Positions 16,969 to 26,211 of a stretch of 64,000 nucleotides of DNA are shown here, one piece after another. A model generated the notes under the pieces. That model was not told the origin of the DNA, made no database searches, and saw only the letters and a program-made list of their open reading frames with translations. Position numbers and translations under genes: made by a program. This DNA is from Bacteroidota bacterium (GTDB lineage: Bacteria; Bacteroidota; Bacteroidia; Bacteroidales; FEN-979). Position 1 is the stretch's first letter; each line of letters opens with the position of its first letter. The stretch covers positions 1 to 64,000 of the forward strand of contig JAPLDF010000041.1 in the NCBI GenBank assembly GCA_026391835.1, read 5' to 3'.

Positions 16969-18420
16969 TTATTTTCCCATATATTTCCTGGCGAGGGGTA
17001 TAAGTTCTTTACGGTAGGCAAAATAAACAAGAATAACCGCCACCACGAACTGCCCGATTTCTATCCTGAACTTCATGCCGGCTGGCGCAATTGTTTCTGA
17101 AATGATCACGGCCAGTATATAAATGGCCGGGGTGTAAAAGATCTTCCAGGCATTGAGTTTGAATGAATAGACTTTCCTGCATTCAAAATACATGAGCAGG
17201 GCCTGTACCGGTTTAACCATGAAGTTCGTCCATACGGCGCCGATAATGCCGAAGTAATGGATCAGCGTGATCCCCACAACAACGTTGAAAACGGCGCTGA
17301 TAACAAATACGCGGGGCAAGGCAGCAGTACGCTTGAAGAACATCAGGGGCGCCAGGTACATATAAAACCACACCCGTGTGGCATATCCGGCAGCAAGAAT
17401 TGCAAGGTATCCAAAAGCCTGGTAGTAAATCGGTTTGAAGATGACCAGGGGGATGACAAGCGGGACAATGATCACAAACAACGGGATCACCATCAGGAAC
17501 AGCGCCGTAATTCCATTGTAATACCGGTTTATCTCCGTATTGCTTCCCTGCAGGTTCTTATCCTTCCATATGTTGTAAATTTTCGGATTAACGGTGTTTA
17601 TGAGCCCTGTCATCACCAGGTCAAGACCAATGACCAGCTTTACTGCAATGTCGTATATGCCCACATAGGTTGTATCGCCCATCATCCGGGCGATGATGAA
17701 ACGATCGACATAGGTCACCACCCAGGTCAGCAGCGAATAAATGATGATTGGAGTGCAATAGGCGAAAATCTTTTTAATATAGGCCGGGTTCCATGTAAGT
17801 CCGTATTCACGGCCAACCATTGAAAGAGAGGCAGAAGCCACTACAACCGCCGGGATCAGCCTGCCAAGGATGGGTCCGTACATCGTAAACGGGAAAAGAT
17901 ACAGGATCGTAAGCGATCCGCCAATCGTCAGCACGAAATTTGTGATGTTCAGCCAGAAAAACCTGACTGGCCGCTGCTGGTAAATGAGCAGGCCTGAATA
18001 GGTCTTGAAAATACTGTTGAACACACCCGAGATGATTGTAAAGAGCCCGAATGGAAATAATTCAATGAAATCACCGCTTTGAAAGGCAAAGTTGAACAGC
18101 CTGAACCCGCCCAATAAGAAGATAACAAAGGTAACCCCGCCCAGCATGACAAGTGCGATGAAAACTGTACCCAGGAATTCGCGGACCTTCTGCTTATCGT
18201 CCTTATAATCAAAATAGAGTACCCCGGTCGACATGTCGAGTCCGTACGAGGAGATGATCTGGATCAGGTACATCAGGGCAATATACATGGCATTGACACC
18301 AAACTGGCGTGGCGTGAGATAATTCGTAAACCAGGGCAGCAGCAGGAAACCCGAAGCATACGGAAGGGCCCCCACCAGTGAATAGATGATTGAAGATTTA
18401 AAGAAACTGCGGGAGATCAT
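16969..18420 (-). CDS. Wzx-like oligosaccharide flippase
   Basis: A 483-residue protein with about 12-14 membrane helices of the MATE/polysaccharide-biosynthesis type. The N-terminus is typical (KSSIIYSLVGALPYASGFLLLPWFTNYLTPRQFGV). Wzx-like flippases move polyprenyl-diphosphate-linked glycans across the inner membrane. Its transport partner and cargo cannot be read from the sequence. It is divergent from the FkbM methyltransferase gene and converges with yihY. Together with 18553-21323 it forms a small polysaccharide block. Confidence 0.88.
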   Translation of the reverse strand: MISRSFFKSSIIYSLVGALPYASGFLLLPWFTNYLTPRQFGVNAMYIALMYLIQIISSYGLDMSTGVLYFDYKDDKQKVREFLGTVFIALVMLGGVTFVIFLLGGFRLFNFAFQSGDFIELFPFGLFTIISGVFNSIFKTYSGLLIYQQRPVRFFWLNITNFVLTIGGSLTILYLFPFTMYGPILGRLIPAVVVASASLSMVGREYGLTWNPAYIKKIFAYCTPIIIYSLLTWVVTYVDRFIIARMMGDTTYVGIYDIAVKLVIGLDLVMTGLINTVNPKIYNIWKDKNLQGSNTEINRYYNGITALFLMVIPLFVIIVPLVIPLVIFKPIYYQAFGYLAILAAGYATRVWFYMYLAPLMFFKRTAALPRVFVISAVFNVVVGITLIHYFGIIGAVWTNFMVKPVQALLMYFECRKVYSFKLNAWKIFYTPAIYILAVIISETIAPAGMKFRIEIGQFVVAVILVYFAYRKELIPLARKYMGK

Positions 18421-18468
18421 TGTTTTGGTCCAGGTTTAAACGCAGTAAGGCGAAACGACAATATTTTG

Positions 18469-18476
18469 TATATTTG
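18469..18476 (+). promoter_or_regulatory. -7 box (TATATTTG) before the FkbM gene
   Basis: TATATTTG matches TAnnTTTG and lies 76 bases before the ATG at 18553. No TTG occurs at the right distance, so the support is partial. Confidence 0.3.
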
Positions 18477-18552
18477 GTGCTGAAAAGAAAACCGGAATTC
18501 ATATAAATCCTGCCTTTTCCACAGAACGTAATGCCACGCAAATATCAACAAA

Positions 18553-19467
18553 ATGATTGAGATGAGACTGTTATTTTATCAAGTAATTTATGCACCGGCG
18601 ATCAATCTTGTTTTACGGAATATCAACAAAATCGTTTCCGGAATATTGCCCGGGGTACCCAAATTACCACCATCCGGGATCATTTGCCTGCACACCGACC
18701 GCGGGAACCTGAAAATTAAAACAAACCAGACCAACTACCTGACACACCTGGTATTTTGGGAAGGATTTAAGAATTTCGAATATACGGAACTGTTTCTTGA
18801 TCTCATCAAAAACGTCAAAACCTTTTACGATATCGGTGCCAATATCGGGTATTACTCGCTTCTGGCTTCAATTGAAAATCCCGGCATACAGGTCTATAGT
18901 TTTGAACCAGCTACCGGCCCCCTGTACTACCTGCGGGAAAATATCAAGCTGAACAACATGCATAATATTCATGTCGAACCTGTTGCACTCTCCCATATTA
19001 TCGACGGCCAGATCGAATTCTACGAAATTCATAACAAAAAATACTCCTACCTTCAATATAACCTTGCCGGTGAAGGGAATGCGGGAAGTCAGACCACCGG
19101 CCGGAACTTTGTCATCAACAAGGTCCCCACAACGACGCTTGACCATTTTTCGGCCACCCACGCTGAAAACCCGGTTGATCTGATCAAAATGGATACCGAA
19201 GGCACCGAACATCTCATCCTGGAAAACGCAGCGGAGGTCCTTGGAAAATTAAAGCCGGTCATTATCTGTGAAACCCTCTTCAACACCATCGAACCTGACC
19301 TGGAACGGATTATGCTGAAGTACGGTTACCAGTTTTACAACCATGTTCCCGGTGGACTGGAAAAAGTTGAAACAATCACGAGAACGGTGGATAATGGTGT
19401 CAGGAACTGCTTCTTTGTCCATCCTGACCGGTTTCATTTGATCGGAAAATATATCAGGAAAAAATAG
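18553..19467 (+). CDS. FkbM family SAM-dependent methyltransferase
   Basis: A 304-residue methyltransferase. The Rossmann SAM motif I is FYDIGANIGYYSLLAS (near residues 94-109), followed by VYSFEPATGPLYYLREN, the acidic motif II. VDLIKMDTEGTEHLIL and KPVIICE complete the FkbM fold. FkbM enzymes O-methylate small molecules or glycans, and in this context a sugar hydroxyl is likely. Start candidates are the ATG at 18553 and a second ATG four codons later. The GT4 gene begins 54 bases downstream. Confidence 0.9.
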   Translation: MIEMRLLFYQVIYAPAINLVLRNINKIVSGILPGVPKLPPSGIICLHTDRGNLKIKTNQTNYLTHLVFWEGFKNFEYTELFLDLIKNVKTFYDIGANIGYYSLLASIENPGIQVYSFEPATGPLYYLRENIKLNNMHNIHVEPVALSHIIDGQIEFYEIHNKKYSYLQYNLAGEGNAGSQTTGRNFVINKVPTTTLDHFSATHAENPVDLIKMDTEGTEHLILENAAEVLGKLKPVIICETLFNTIEPDLERIMLKYGYQFYNHVPGGLEKVETITRTVDNGVRNCFFVHPDRFHLIGKYIRKK

Positions 19468-19521
19468 GAAAACCTCCTCCATCTTTCAGGCCAATGGCTG
19501 CTCCGGCGAAATTATGAATAT

Positions 19522-20574
19522 ATGAAGCCAAAAGTAATATACATAATGTCAGCCCGGTCATCCTTTGTTGATGTCGACCTGGCAATTCTGTCAAAACGGT
19601 ACCAGGTGCTCATCAATACATACCGCTGGCAGAAGAAAGCGCTGGTGCCTTTCTTTATGATACACCAGTTGTTTGTTTTGTTCAAAAACGCCTTCTCCGT
19701 AAAACAGATCATGATCTCTTCGGGCGGATACTGGTCACTGGTGCCCGTTGTTTTTGGCAAACTTTTTTCAATTCCGGTTTTTATCATCCTTAACGGATCC
19801 GACTGTGCTTCGCTTCCCCTCGTGAATTACGGGAACTTAAGAAAACCCGGCCTTAAGCAGGTATGCCGGCTTTCATATGAATATGCCACGTTGCTCCTCC
19901 CGGTAAGCGAATCTCTGGTTTCAACCCAAAACAACTACTTTTCCCATGAACATGCCGACCAACAGGGATACCGGCACTTTTTCCCTGACATCAAAACAAA
20001 ATATACAGTTGTGTTCAATGGATTGGATGGCTGTTTCTGGAAGAAAGACCCCGGCATTGAAAAGGAAAAGAATTCCTTTCTCTCTGTTTTTTCACAAAGC
20101 CAGTATATACTCAAAGGAGGCGACCTGATTGTTGCAGTTGCCAGGCGTTTCCCCGAATGCACCTTTTACATGGCCGGTTTGAAACAGCCTCCCGGTGAGA
20201 CCGAAGTGAGCGGCAACATCCGTTTTCTTGGCCACTTAAAACCAGGCGAATTGCTGCAATATTACAGCAGGAGCCAGTTTCATTTCCAGCTGTCGGTCTT
20301 CGAGGGATTTGGCTGTACTTTGTGCGAAGCCATGCTGTGCCAGTGCATCCCAATCGGGTCAGCAGTCAACTTCATCCCCGGGATCATCGGCGAAACCGGT
20401 TTCATCTTAAAACACAGGGACAATGACCTCCTGGAAGAGTTGATTCAGCAGGCGCTTGCTTGTGAAGACAAGGAAATCCGCGGGGAGAGTGCCAGGCAAC
20501 GAGTGCTTGAAAACTTCAGCATTGAAAACCGGGAACAGCAGTTGTACGCCCTGATTGAACAAAACAAAAATTAG
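19522..20574 (+). CDS. Glycosyltransferase, GT4-like
   Basis: A 350-residue soluble GT-B enzyme. The C-terminal donor-binding half shows KGGDLIVAVARRFPECTFYMAG and the EX7E-type signature (FEGFGCTLCEAM, near residues 263-274). GSAVNFIPGIIGETGFI follows, as in family GT4. The N-terminal half (ISSGGYWSLVPVVFGKLFSI, ILNGSDCASLP) is the acceptor side. It presumably adds a nucleotide-activated sugar to a growing surface glycan, but the donor is unknown. Its TAG stop overlaps the TAA of the convergent methyltransferase gene. Confidence 0.88.
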   Translation: MKPKVIYIMSARSSFVDVDLAILSKRYQVLINTYRWQKKALVPFFMIHQLFVLFKNAFSVKQIMISSGGYWSLVPVVFGKLFSIPVFIILNGSDCASLPLVNYGNLRKPGLKQVCRLSYEYATLLLPVSESLVSTQNNYFSHEHADQQGYRHFFPDIKTKYTVVFNGLDGCFWKKDPGIEKEKNSFLSVFSQSQYILKGGDLIVAVARRFPECTFYMAGLKQPPGETEVSGNIRFLGHLKPGELLQYYSRSQFHFQLSVFEGFGCTLCEAMLCQCIPIGSAVNFIPGIIGETGFILKHRDNDLLEELIQQALACEDKEIRGESARQRVLENFSIENREQQLYALIEQNKN

Positions 20575-21323
20575 TCCCTGCCTTTTTTGCTGAATTGCCT
20601 GTTGGCAGCCATGGCAGCCGACAATTCCTCTTTGTCCCACAAACCAAGATGCCTGACCGGATATCCTTCGATCCAGTCTGCAATGTACATTTTAGGTTTT
20701 CCAAAATTAAAAGGAGGCAGTTCAAGGTTAATCAACCGAAAATCACCTGTTGTGATATTGCTGTTCTTCCGGCATTCGGTGTGCGTCGAAGTGAGTAAAT
20801 ACCGGATATCGCTCCTGAGAAAATTTTGTATCGTTGTAAAAACATCATCATAGGAAAAATGGAACAAACAATCGCGGCAAAGCCAGAGCCCTGCAGCAGG
20901 AAGCTTGTCATGGATTATGTCCAGGTCAAGAAATATTGTGGTCTCGTTTTCATAAAGATCCCTGTTTTTCAGGATCAGGGGTTTGACAATATCGCCGCCG
21001 ATATAGGTGAAACCTGCCCCGCGGTCTATCAGGCGGAACCAGTTGTAATCACCGCAAGGTGCATCAAGAATGGTGTCTGTTTTCAGCTGTGCCAGCAGCG
21101 TGGGGATTTCTTTCCGGATGTTTTCCGTGTATTCTGCCGAAGATCCGTGTCCCGAGATACTTTCCGTATTGCCCCAGTTGTTGGCGGTATAAATGGAGGT
21201 AAATACATCCTGCGGACTCCCCATTTTAGAAAAATGGATGCTCCGCTTCATGTGCATGTAACGTTCAATACACCAGGCGCCTCCCGGGAGACGACCCAGA
21301 AATTTTACTATTTTTTGTTTCAT
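20571..21323 (-). CDS. Class I SAM-dependent methyltransferase
   Basis: A 250-residue protein. SAM motif I is DTILDAPCGDYNWFRLI (residues ~85-101), followed by YIGGDIVKPLI and FLDLDIIHDKLP. LWLCRDCLFHFSYDDVFTTI is the post-motif region. The family includes small Bacteroidota glycan-associated methyltransferases. The substrate is unknown, and its place in the polysaccharide block suggests a sugar. It is divergent from the sensor kinase gene. Confidence 0.85.
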   Translation of the reverse strand: MKQKIVKFLGRLPGGAWCIERYMHMKRSIHFSKMGSPQDVFTSIYTANNWGNTESISGHGSSAEYTENIRKEIPTLLAQLKTDTILDAPCGDYNWFRLIDRGAGFTYIGGDIVKPLILKNRDLYENETTIFLDLDIIHDKLPAAGLWLCRDCLFHFSYDDVFTTIQNFLRSDIRYLLTSTHTECRKNSNITTGDFRLINLELPPFNFGKPKMYIADWIEGYPVRHLGLWDKEELSAAMAANRQFSKKGRD

Positions 21324-21387
21324 TGCTGTGGCTCAGGGGAATATCGTATGGAATATTGTTTTGCCCATTTGTACAATCCGAATGTGA

Positions 21388-21414
21388 CAAAATTAAGATA
21401 TTTTTCTATTTTTG
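21388..21414. promoter_or_regulatory. Divergent -7 boxes for methyltransferase (-) and sensor kinase (+)
   Basis: TAATTTTG on the minus strand (21395-21388) and TATTTTTG on the plus strand (21407-21414) lie 11 bases apart in the divergent intergenic region. Both fit TAnnTTTG. Neither has a clear TTG at -33. Confidence 0.35.
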
Positions 21415-21533
21415 CTAGGAATTAAGTTCCACCTGCACAAATCATCATCAATGACAGAAAGTAAGTCCGCAAGTCATCCGTGCGGTGAGAATTGCCGGAA
21501 TGCAGTGCTGATGCAGAAAATAATATCAGGACG

Positions 21534-23876
21534 ATGAAAATCTTGGGGATATTGCTGATCCTTGTGTTTTCACATGCCATTGCGTTACCGGCCGGGCCGC
21601 AGGAATGGAATGGAAAGCGGGACAGTTTCCTTGTCGCTGATTCCCTCAATAATTTCGCTGAGATTTTCATGGAAAATTATCCTGAAATATCAAAATACTA
21701 TTCCGAAAATGCATTTTTCCTTTCAAGCCAGATAAATTACATTAAAGGAGAGGTCGACGCACTGTCTTCCCTGTCAAAATACTACTTAACCAGGGACGAT
21801 TATATTAAAACGCTTGAGATGTATTTTAAAATTATCGACATCTCCGAGCATAACCATGATATTGACAACCTTGTTTACGGATACTCCCTGGTTGCCCAGT
21901 TTTTCAGGCTGATCAAGGATTACGATCTTTCAGAAAAATACCTTGTCCTGCTCGACAAAGCTGCCCATAAATCACTGAATACCAAAATACAGGCACAGGG
22001 TTTCCTCAGCTATGCCCAGTATTATCTCGCCAAAAGCGAGTACGATCTGGCCATCCGCAACCTTTATCTGTGTATTCCCTATTTTCGAAAAGGATGCAAC
22101 CCATGCAGTGAAGGAGGGGTTTATAAGTTTCTTGGTGATGCATACCTGCAGAAGAAGATGTATTCCCAGTCCGAATACAACTACAGGATGGCCGTTGACA
22201 TTTTCACTAAGATGCCCAACCCGACCGAATTGGCAATCCTCTACACCCGCATCGCTCATATCCACCAGGTGCTGAACAACAACGAACTGAACCTGAAATT
22301 CAATTTGGCCGCCCTCCGGATCCGGCAGCAGATCGGCCATTCAAAATTGATCTCATCCTCCTTTCTGAATGTCGGAGAAGCCTACTGGCTGCTTGGCCGG
22401 AAAGACTCAGCAAGCTTTTACCTGAAGAAATCGCTTCAACTTGCTGAAAGGATCAAAGATACATACCAGCTGGAGGTAATTTATTCGCAGCTCTCCATTT
22501 TTGCGAAAGCCGAAAACAGGTACGCCGATGCCCTGGAATATTATAAAATATGCATGGAGCACAAAACCAGGCTCAATCTTGACCGGAACCGGTTGGAAAT
22601 TTTAACGCTTGAAGCAAACCGCACCATCAGGGCCGGTGAAATGCAAAATGACCTCCTGAACCAGGAAATCCTTTTCCAGGACCTGCAAATCAAAAACCGA
22701 AGGATACAAATTTTCCTGTATGAGGTTGCATTTCTGATCATGCTCTCGCTGATCCTGTTTGTTGACACCCTGGCACGCAGGAACCGGAACCGTAAGAATG
22801 AGCTCAAGGAACTGAATACAAGGCTTACACAGGAAATTGATATCCGCATCGAGGCAGAGGGGAGATTGAACCGGAGCGAAGAACTGCACCGGTTCCTGGC
22901 CGAAAATACGGTTGATGTCATATCGCTGATGGATGCCAATATGCAGCGGCTCTATATCAGCCCCTCCTGCGAAAAGTTTTACGGATATACCGCCAGGGAG
23001 ATCCTTCAGATGCGCAGCCCGCTTGATTTAATTGAACCGACCTATCATGTCACTGTAAATCAGCACCTTCTTGAAATGCTCCGTTCAAAAAGTTCCACCC
23101 GTTATATTTACAAAGTACTGCGTAAAGATGGTTCAACATTCTGGGCAGAAGCAAATATCAACCCGATTATGAACCATGCAACACACGATGTGAAAAACCT
23201 GATAACCGTGGTTCGTGATATTTCTGAACGGATGAAACATGAAGAAGAACTCTCGGAAAATTCCAGGCAAAAAGAGTACCTTCTGCGTGAAATACACAAC
23301 CGGGTTAAAAATAATTTTGCCATCCTTGTAAGCCTCATGAACATGCAGCGGGACCAGTCCGCCAATCCTGAATTAAGCAGTTCGCTCACCGATCTGCAGT
23401 TAAGGGTTCGCACCATGTCGCTGGTGCATGAACAGCTTTACCAAACCCAGGAAATCAGCACCATCCCCTTCGATAACTACCTGCATCACCTTGCCCTTAT
23501 CATATCAACTTCATTTAACAACAATCGTATCCAGTTGCAAACGGAAATACATCCCTGCAATGTGGCCATCGAAATGGCACTGCCGCTTGGACTGATCATC
23601 AATGAACTCATCACAAACGCTTACAAATATGCTTTCCCGGGCGACCGGACCGGTAAAATCTGGGTAAGACTCTTACCGGAAAATGAGGATAAATTCTGTA
23701 TCTCCATCAGTGACGACGGAGTTGGATTGCCGCCCGATTTTACCATGAACACAACCCAGTCAATGGGGTCACAGATCGTCGGAATACTGGTCGAGCAAAT
23801 TGAAGCAATCCTGGAGGTTTCAAGCAATGAAGGTGCCTGCTTCCGGATTTTGTTTTCAACCGCACAAGAAAAATAA
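21534..23876 (+). CDS. Sensor histidine kinase: TPR, PAS, HisKA_2, HATPase
   Basis: A 780-residue membrane sensor kinase from the ATG at 21534, which starts the signal sequence MKILGILLILVFSHAIALP. The track start at 21492 adds 14 hydrophilic residues. A periplasmic TPR region spans ~40-385. One membrane helix (~400-420) is followed by a coiled coil and a PAS domain (~450-580; LAENTVDVISLMDANMQRLY). The phosphoacceptor is the HisKA_2 type (LLREIHNRVKNNF), with an ATPase domain (INELITNAYKYAFPGD, ISDDGVGLP). No response regulator is adjacent. It lies three bases upstream of gpsA. Confidence 0.92.
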   Translation: MKILGILLILVFSHAIALPAGPQEWNGKRDSFLVADSLNNFAEIFMENYPEISKYYSENAFFLSSQINYIKGEVDALSSLSKYYLTRDDYIKTLEMYFKIIDISEHNHDIDNLVYGYSLVAQFFRLIKDYDLSEKYLVLLDKAAHKSLNTKIQAQGFLSYAQYYLAKSEYDLAIRNLYLCIPYFRKGCNPCSEGGVYKFLGDAYLQKKMYSQSEYNYRMAVDIFTKMPNPTELAILYTRIAHIHQVLNNNELNLKFNLAALRIRQQIGHSKLISSSFLNVGEAYWLLGRKDSASFYLKKSLQLAERIKDTYQLEVIYSQLSIFAKAENRYADALEYYKICMEHKTRLNLDRNRLEILTLEANRTIRAGEMQNDLLNQEILFQDLQIKNRRIQIFLYEVAFLIMLSLILFVDTLARRNRNRKNELKELNTRLTQEIDIRIEAEGRLNRSEELHRFLAENTVDVISLMDANMQRLYISPSCEKFYGYTAREILQMRSPLDLIEPTYHVTVNQHLLEMLRSKSSTRYIYKVLRKDGSTFWAEANINPIMNHATHDVKNLITVVRDISERMKHEEELSENSRQKEYLLREIHNRVKNNFAILVSLMNMQRDQSANPELSSSLTDLQLRVRTMSLVHEQLYQTQEISTIPFDNYLHHLALIISTSFNNNRIQLQTEIHPCNVAIEMALPLGLIINELITNAYKYAFPGDRTGKIWVRLLPENEDKFCISISDDGVGLPPDFTMNTTQSMGSQIVGILVEQIEAILEVSSNEGACFRILFSTAQEK

Positions 23877-23879
23877 GAC

Positions 23880-24872
23880 ATGGAAAACCAACAATATAAA
23901 ATCGTACTGATCGGCGCCGGAACAATTGGAACAGCCCTGGGGAATATCCTTGCTGAAGCCGGCAGGGAAAGCGTGCTGCTGCATTCGATCGAACACCAGG
24001 TTGTGGATGATATCAACAGGACACATATCAATTCAAAATATTTCCCCACACTGCACCTGCATCCCGGGCTAACGGCAACCACGGATGACAGCATGCTCAG
24101 CCATAGCAACATCATCTTCCTGGCAATTCCGTCCGTTATCATGGTTGATTACCTGAAAAAAATACAAAAACACCTTCCGCCCGATGCGATATTAATCAAC
24201 CTGGCCAAAGGGTTCGGTATCGGGAACAGAACTATTCCAGAATGCCTCCGGGAGGAATTTCCTAACCCGGTATGCACCATGAAAGGCCCGAGTTTTGCAC
24301 GTGAAATCATAAACCGCCTGCCAACAGGGTTTACGCTTGGTTCACTCCACGCCGACCACTTCACAAAAATCAGGAGTGTCTTTACCAATACAAACATTCA
24401 CCTGGATTATTCCGCTGATATCCGCGGTGTTGAAATTCTCAGCATCCTGAAAAACATTTACGCCATCGCACTGGGAATTGTCGATGCCCAGTTCAATTCA
24501 CCGAATCTCCGGTTCCTGATTCTTACCAGGGCATTCCAGGAGATGCGAAAGGTTTTGCTGTCGTCGGGCGGACAAGTGGACACCCTGTTCAATTACTGCG
24601 GGTATGGCGACTTTACCCTTACCGCGCTGAACGATCTCAGCCGCAACCGGACACTCGGGCTTCTCATCGGCAAAGGCTTTTTTACCGAGCATGTTTCACA
24701 TGAACTGGTCCTTGAAGGAAAAACAGCGGTGGATGTTTTTTATGAACAGATCTCAAAAACGATGAGTGTTGAAGATAATTTTCCTATAATTGCAGAACTT
24801 TACCGTATCTTTCACACGAAATACGACATTGCGATGTTTGTGAATACGATCCTGAATTTCCCTGAAAAATAA
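23880..24872 (+). CDS. gpsA: NAD(P)H-dependent glycerol-3-phosphate dehydrogenase
   Basis: GpsA reduces dihydroxyacetone phosphate to sn-glycerol 3-phosphate for phospholipid synthesis. The 330-residue protein has the Rossmann loop GAGTIGTALGNILAEAG at residues 12-28, the KGPSFAREI motif, the SILKNIYAIALGIVD segment with the catalytic lysine, and GYGDFTLTALNDLSRNR. These are all standard for the family. The 3-base gap to the sensor kinase implies co-transcription, an unusual pairing for a housekeeping enzyme. A ketopantoate reductase-like assignment is less likely given the DLSRNR segment. Confidence 0.9.
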   Translation: MENQQYKIVLIGAGTIGTALGNILAEAGRESVLLHSIEHQVVDDINRTHINSKYFPTLHLHPGLTATTDDSMLSHSNIIFLAIPSVIMVDYLKKIQKHLPPDAILINLAKGFGIGNRTIPECLREEFPNPVCTMKGPSFAREIINRLPTGFTLGSLHADHFTKIRSVFTNTNIHLDYSADIRGVEILSILKNIYAIALGIVDAQFNSPNLRFLILTRAFQEMRKVLLSSGGQVDTLFNYCGYGDFTLTALNDLSRNRTLGLLIGKGFFTEHVSHELVLEGKTAVDVFYEQISKTMSVEDNFPIIAELYRIFHTKYDIAMFVNTILNFPEK

Positions 24873-24884
24873 ACCTTTTGAGAC

Positions 24885-24921
24885 CATTAAATCGTAAATC
24901 AAAAACCGTAAATCGTAAATC
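24885..24921. repeat. Heptamer repeat (AAATCGT) upstream of ssrA
   Basis: Imperfect copies of TAAATCG/AAATCGT lie between gpsA and the tmRNA promoter. The same heptamer recurs at 25417-25445 on the other side of the tmRNA gene. Confidence 0.7.
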
Positions 24922-24928
24922 CTTTTCG

Positions 24929-24936
24929 TATCTTTG
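24929..24936 (+). promoter_or_regulatory. ssrA promoter -7 box (TATCTTTG)
   Basis: TATCTTTG fits TAnnTTTG and ends 11 bases before the predicted tmRNA 5' end, the expected distance for a -7 element. Confidence 0.55.
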
Positions 24937-24947
24937 CAACCATTTTC

Positions 24948-25320
24948 GGGGCTGACTGGTTTTGACAGCAGGGAAGTGGGATTGTAAGCATGCCGAGTGT
25001 TCGTGAGCCGGCCTCGTAAAAAGTCAGTTCACACAGCCATTAACTGGCGACAATTATTCTTACAGACTTGCTGCTTAATTTTAGAAATTAGGCGCGTCTT
25101 GTCTCCCGGGAAACCCTTCTCAACGGTGTTCCGGATGAGGCATCGCAAATGTTGAGATAGCCGGGTTATCGTTCCGCTGACCATGCGAAATAACAGGAAC
25201 TAAGGATCTGGTAGGTTTGCCACTGACCGGCCGGTTCCCGACAATTAACCAGAGGCTAAGCATGTAGAAAGCATTTTTGCTACTTGTTTGGACGAGGGTT
25301 CGAATCCCTCCAGCTCCACA
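24948..25320 (+). ncRNA. ssrA: Transfer-messenger RNA
   Basis: tmRNA rescues stalled ribosomes and tags the nascent protein for proteolysis. The 5' end GGGGCTGACTGGTTTTGACAG and the 3' end GGTTCGAATCCCTCCAGCTCCA are diagnostic. The first seven bases pair with CAGCTCC at the 3' end to form the acceptor stem, with one G-U. The T-arm is GAGGGTTCGAATCCCTC. CCA is not fully encoded. The tag frame runs from GGC at 25046 to TAA at 25076-25078 and encodes GDNYSYRLAA, which has the LAA protease signal. Bacteroidota tags usually read like GENNYALAA, so this one is a variant. Confidence 0.96.
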
Positions 25321-25338
25321 AAGTACAGGAAATCAGTG

Positions 25339-25375
25339 AAAGGGTGGACTTGAAAGTATTCATATTCACCCTTTT
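25339..25375 (+). terminator. Probable tmRNA terminator
   Basis: AAAGGGTG (25339-25346) pairs with CACCCTTT (25367-25374) across a 20-base loop about 20 bases after the tmRNA end, followed by a T. The stem is short and the T-tract weak. Confidence 0.45.
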
Positions 25376-25416
25376 CGATATTAAGAGCATTCATGGATTG
25401 ATATTTACAGAAATTC

Positions 25417-25445
25417 AATCGTAAATCGTAAATCGTAAATTGTAA
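25417..25445. repeat. Heptamer repeat (AAATCGT)n upstream of the GT2 gene
   Basis: Four near-perfect copies of AAATCGT, ending 10 bases before the GT2 start. It is the same unit as at 24885-24921. Confidence 0.85.
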
Positions 25446-25455
25446 CCCTTCCCTC

Positions 25456-26202
25456 ATGTTGCTAGGAAAAAAAATAATAGTTGTCCTTCCCGCTTATAAT
25501 GCCGGGAAAACAATTGCACAAACCATTGCAGAAATCCCCTTTGATCTTGTGGATGAATATGTTGTTGTGGACGATGCCAGTACAGACAATACCATTGAGG
25601 TAGCAAGCTCCCTCAATGTTAAAAACCTGATCCGGCATGACAAGAACAAGGGCTATGGCGGTAATCAGAAAACCTGTTACAATACGGCACTCAGTTTGGG
25701 TGGTGATATCGTCATCATGTTGCACCCTGATTACCAGTATACGCCCAAGCTGATTCCTTCCATGGCGTATATGATCGCAAGCGGCCTGTACCCGGTGGTA
25801 ATTGCCTCGCGAATTCTGGGCAAAGGGGCGCTTAAAGGTGGAATGCCGATGTACAAGTACATATCAAACAGGTTCCTGACCTGGTCTCAGAATGTACTGA
25901 TAAATCAAAAACTTTCCGAATACCATTCCGGTTACCGAGCCTTTTCACGCGAAGTTCTTGAAAAAGTCAACTACCAGGCGAACTCCGACGACTTTGTATT
26001 CGATAACCAGATGCTTGCCCAGATCTTCTATTCGGGTTTCGAAATTGCCGAAATAACCTGCCCCACAAAATATTTTGAAGAGGCCTCCTCCATTAACCTC
26101 AAACGAAGCATCAAATACGGGCTTGGCGTGCTCAGAACATCATTTGGCTACTTCCTCCAAAAGAAAGGCCTGGTGTCTCTTCCGATGTATAAGTCCAAAT
26201 AG
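25456..26202 (+). CDS. GT2 glycosyltransferase of the DPM/DPG-synthase-like family
   Basis: A 248-residue GT-A enzyme without membrane helices. The nucleotide-binding start is IIVVLPAYNAGKTI, and the first acidic motif is VVVDDASTDNT. The second (DxD-equivalent) region reads IVIMLHPDYQYTP. A late SGYRAFSREVLEKV follows, as in dolichyl/polyprenyl-phosphate mannose or glucose synthases. The family makes polyprenyl-phosphate sugars that GT-C enzymes use as donors. Ten bases downstream starts the first TMTC-like GT-C gene. I infer that it supplies their donor, but the sugar cannot be told from the sequence. Confidence 0.88.
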   Translation: MLLGKKIIVVLPAYNAGKTIAQTIAEIPFDLVDEYVVVDDASTDNTIEVASSLNVKNLIRHDKNKGYGGNQKTCYNTALSLGGDIVIMLHPDYQYTPKLIPSMAYMIASGLYPVVIASRILGKGALKGGMPMYKYISNRFLTWSQNVLINQKLSEYHSGYRAFSREVLEKVNYQANSDDFVFDNQMLAQIFYSGFEIAEITCPTKYFEEASSINLKRSIKYGLGVLRTSFGYFLQKKGLVSLPMYKSK

Positions 26203-26211
26203 GCGCTGAAC

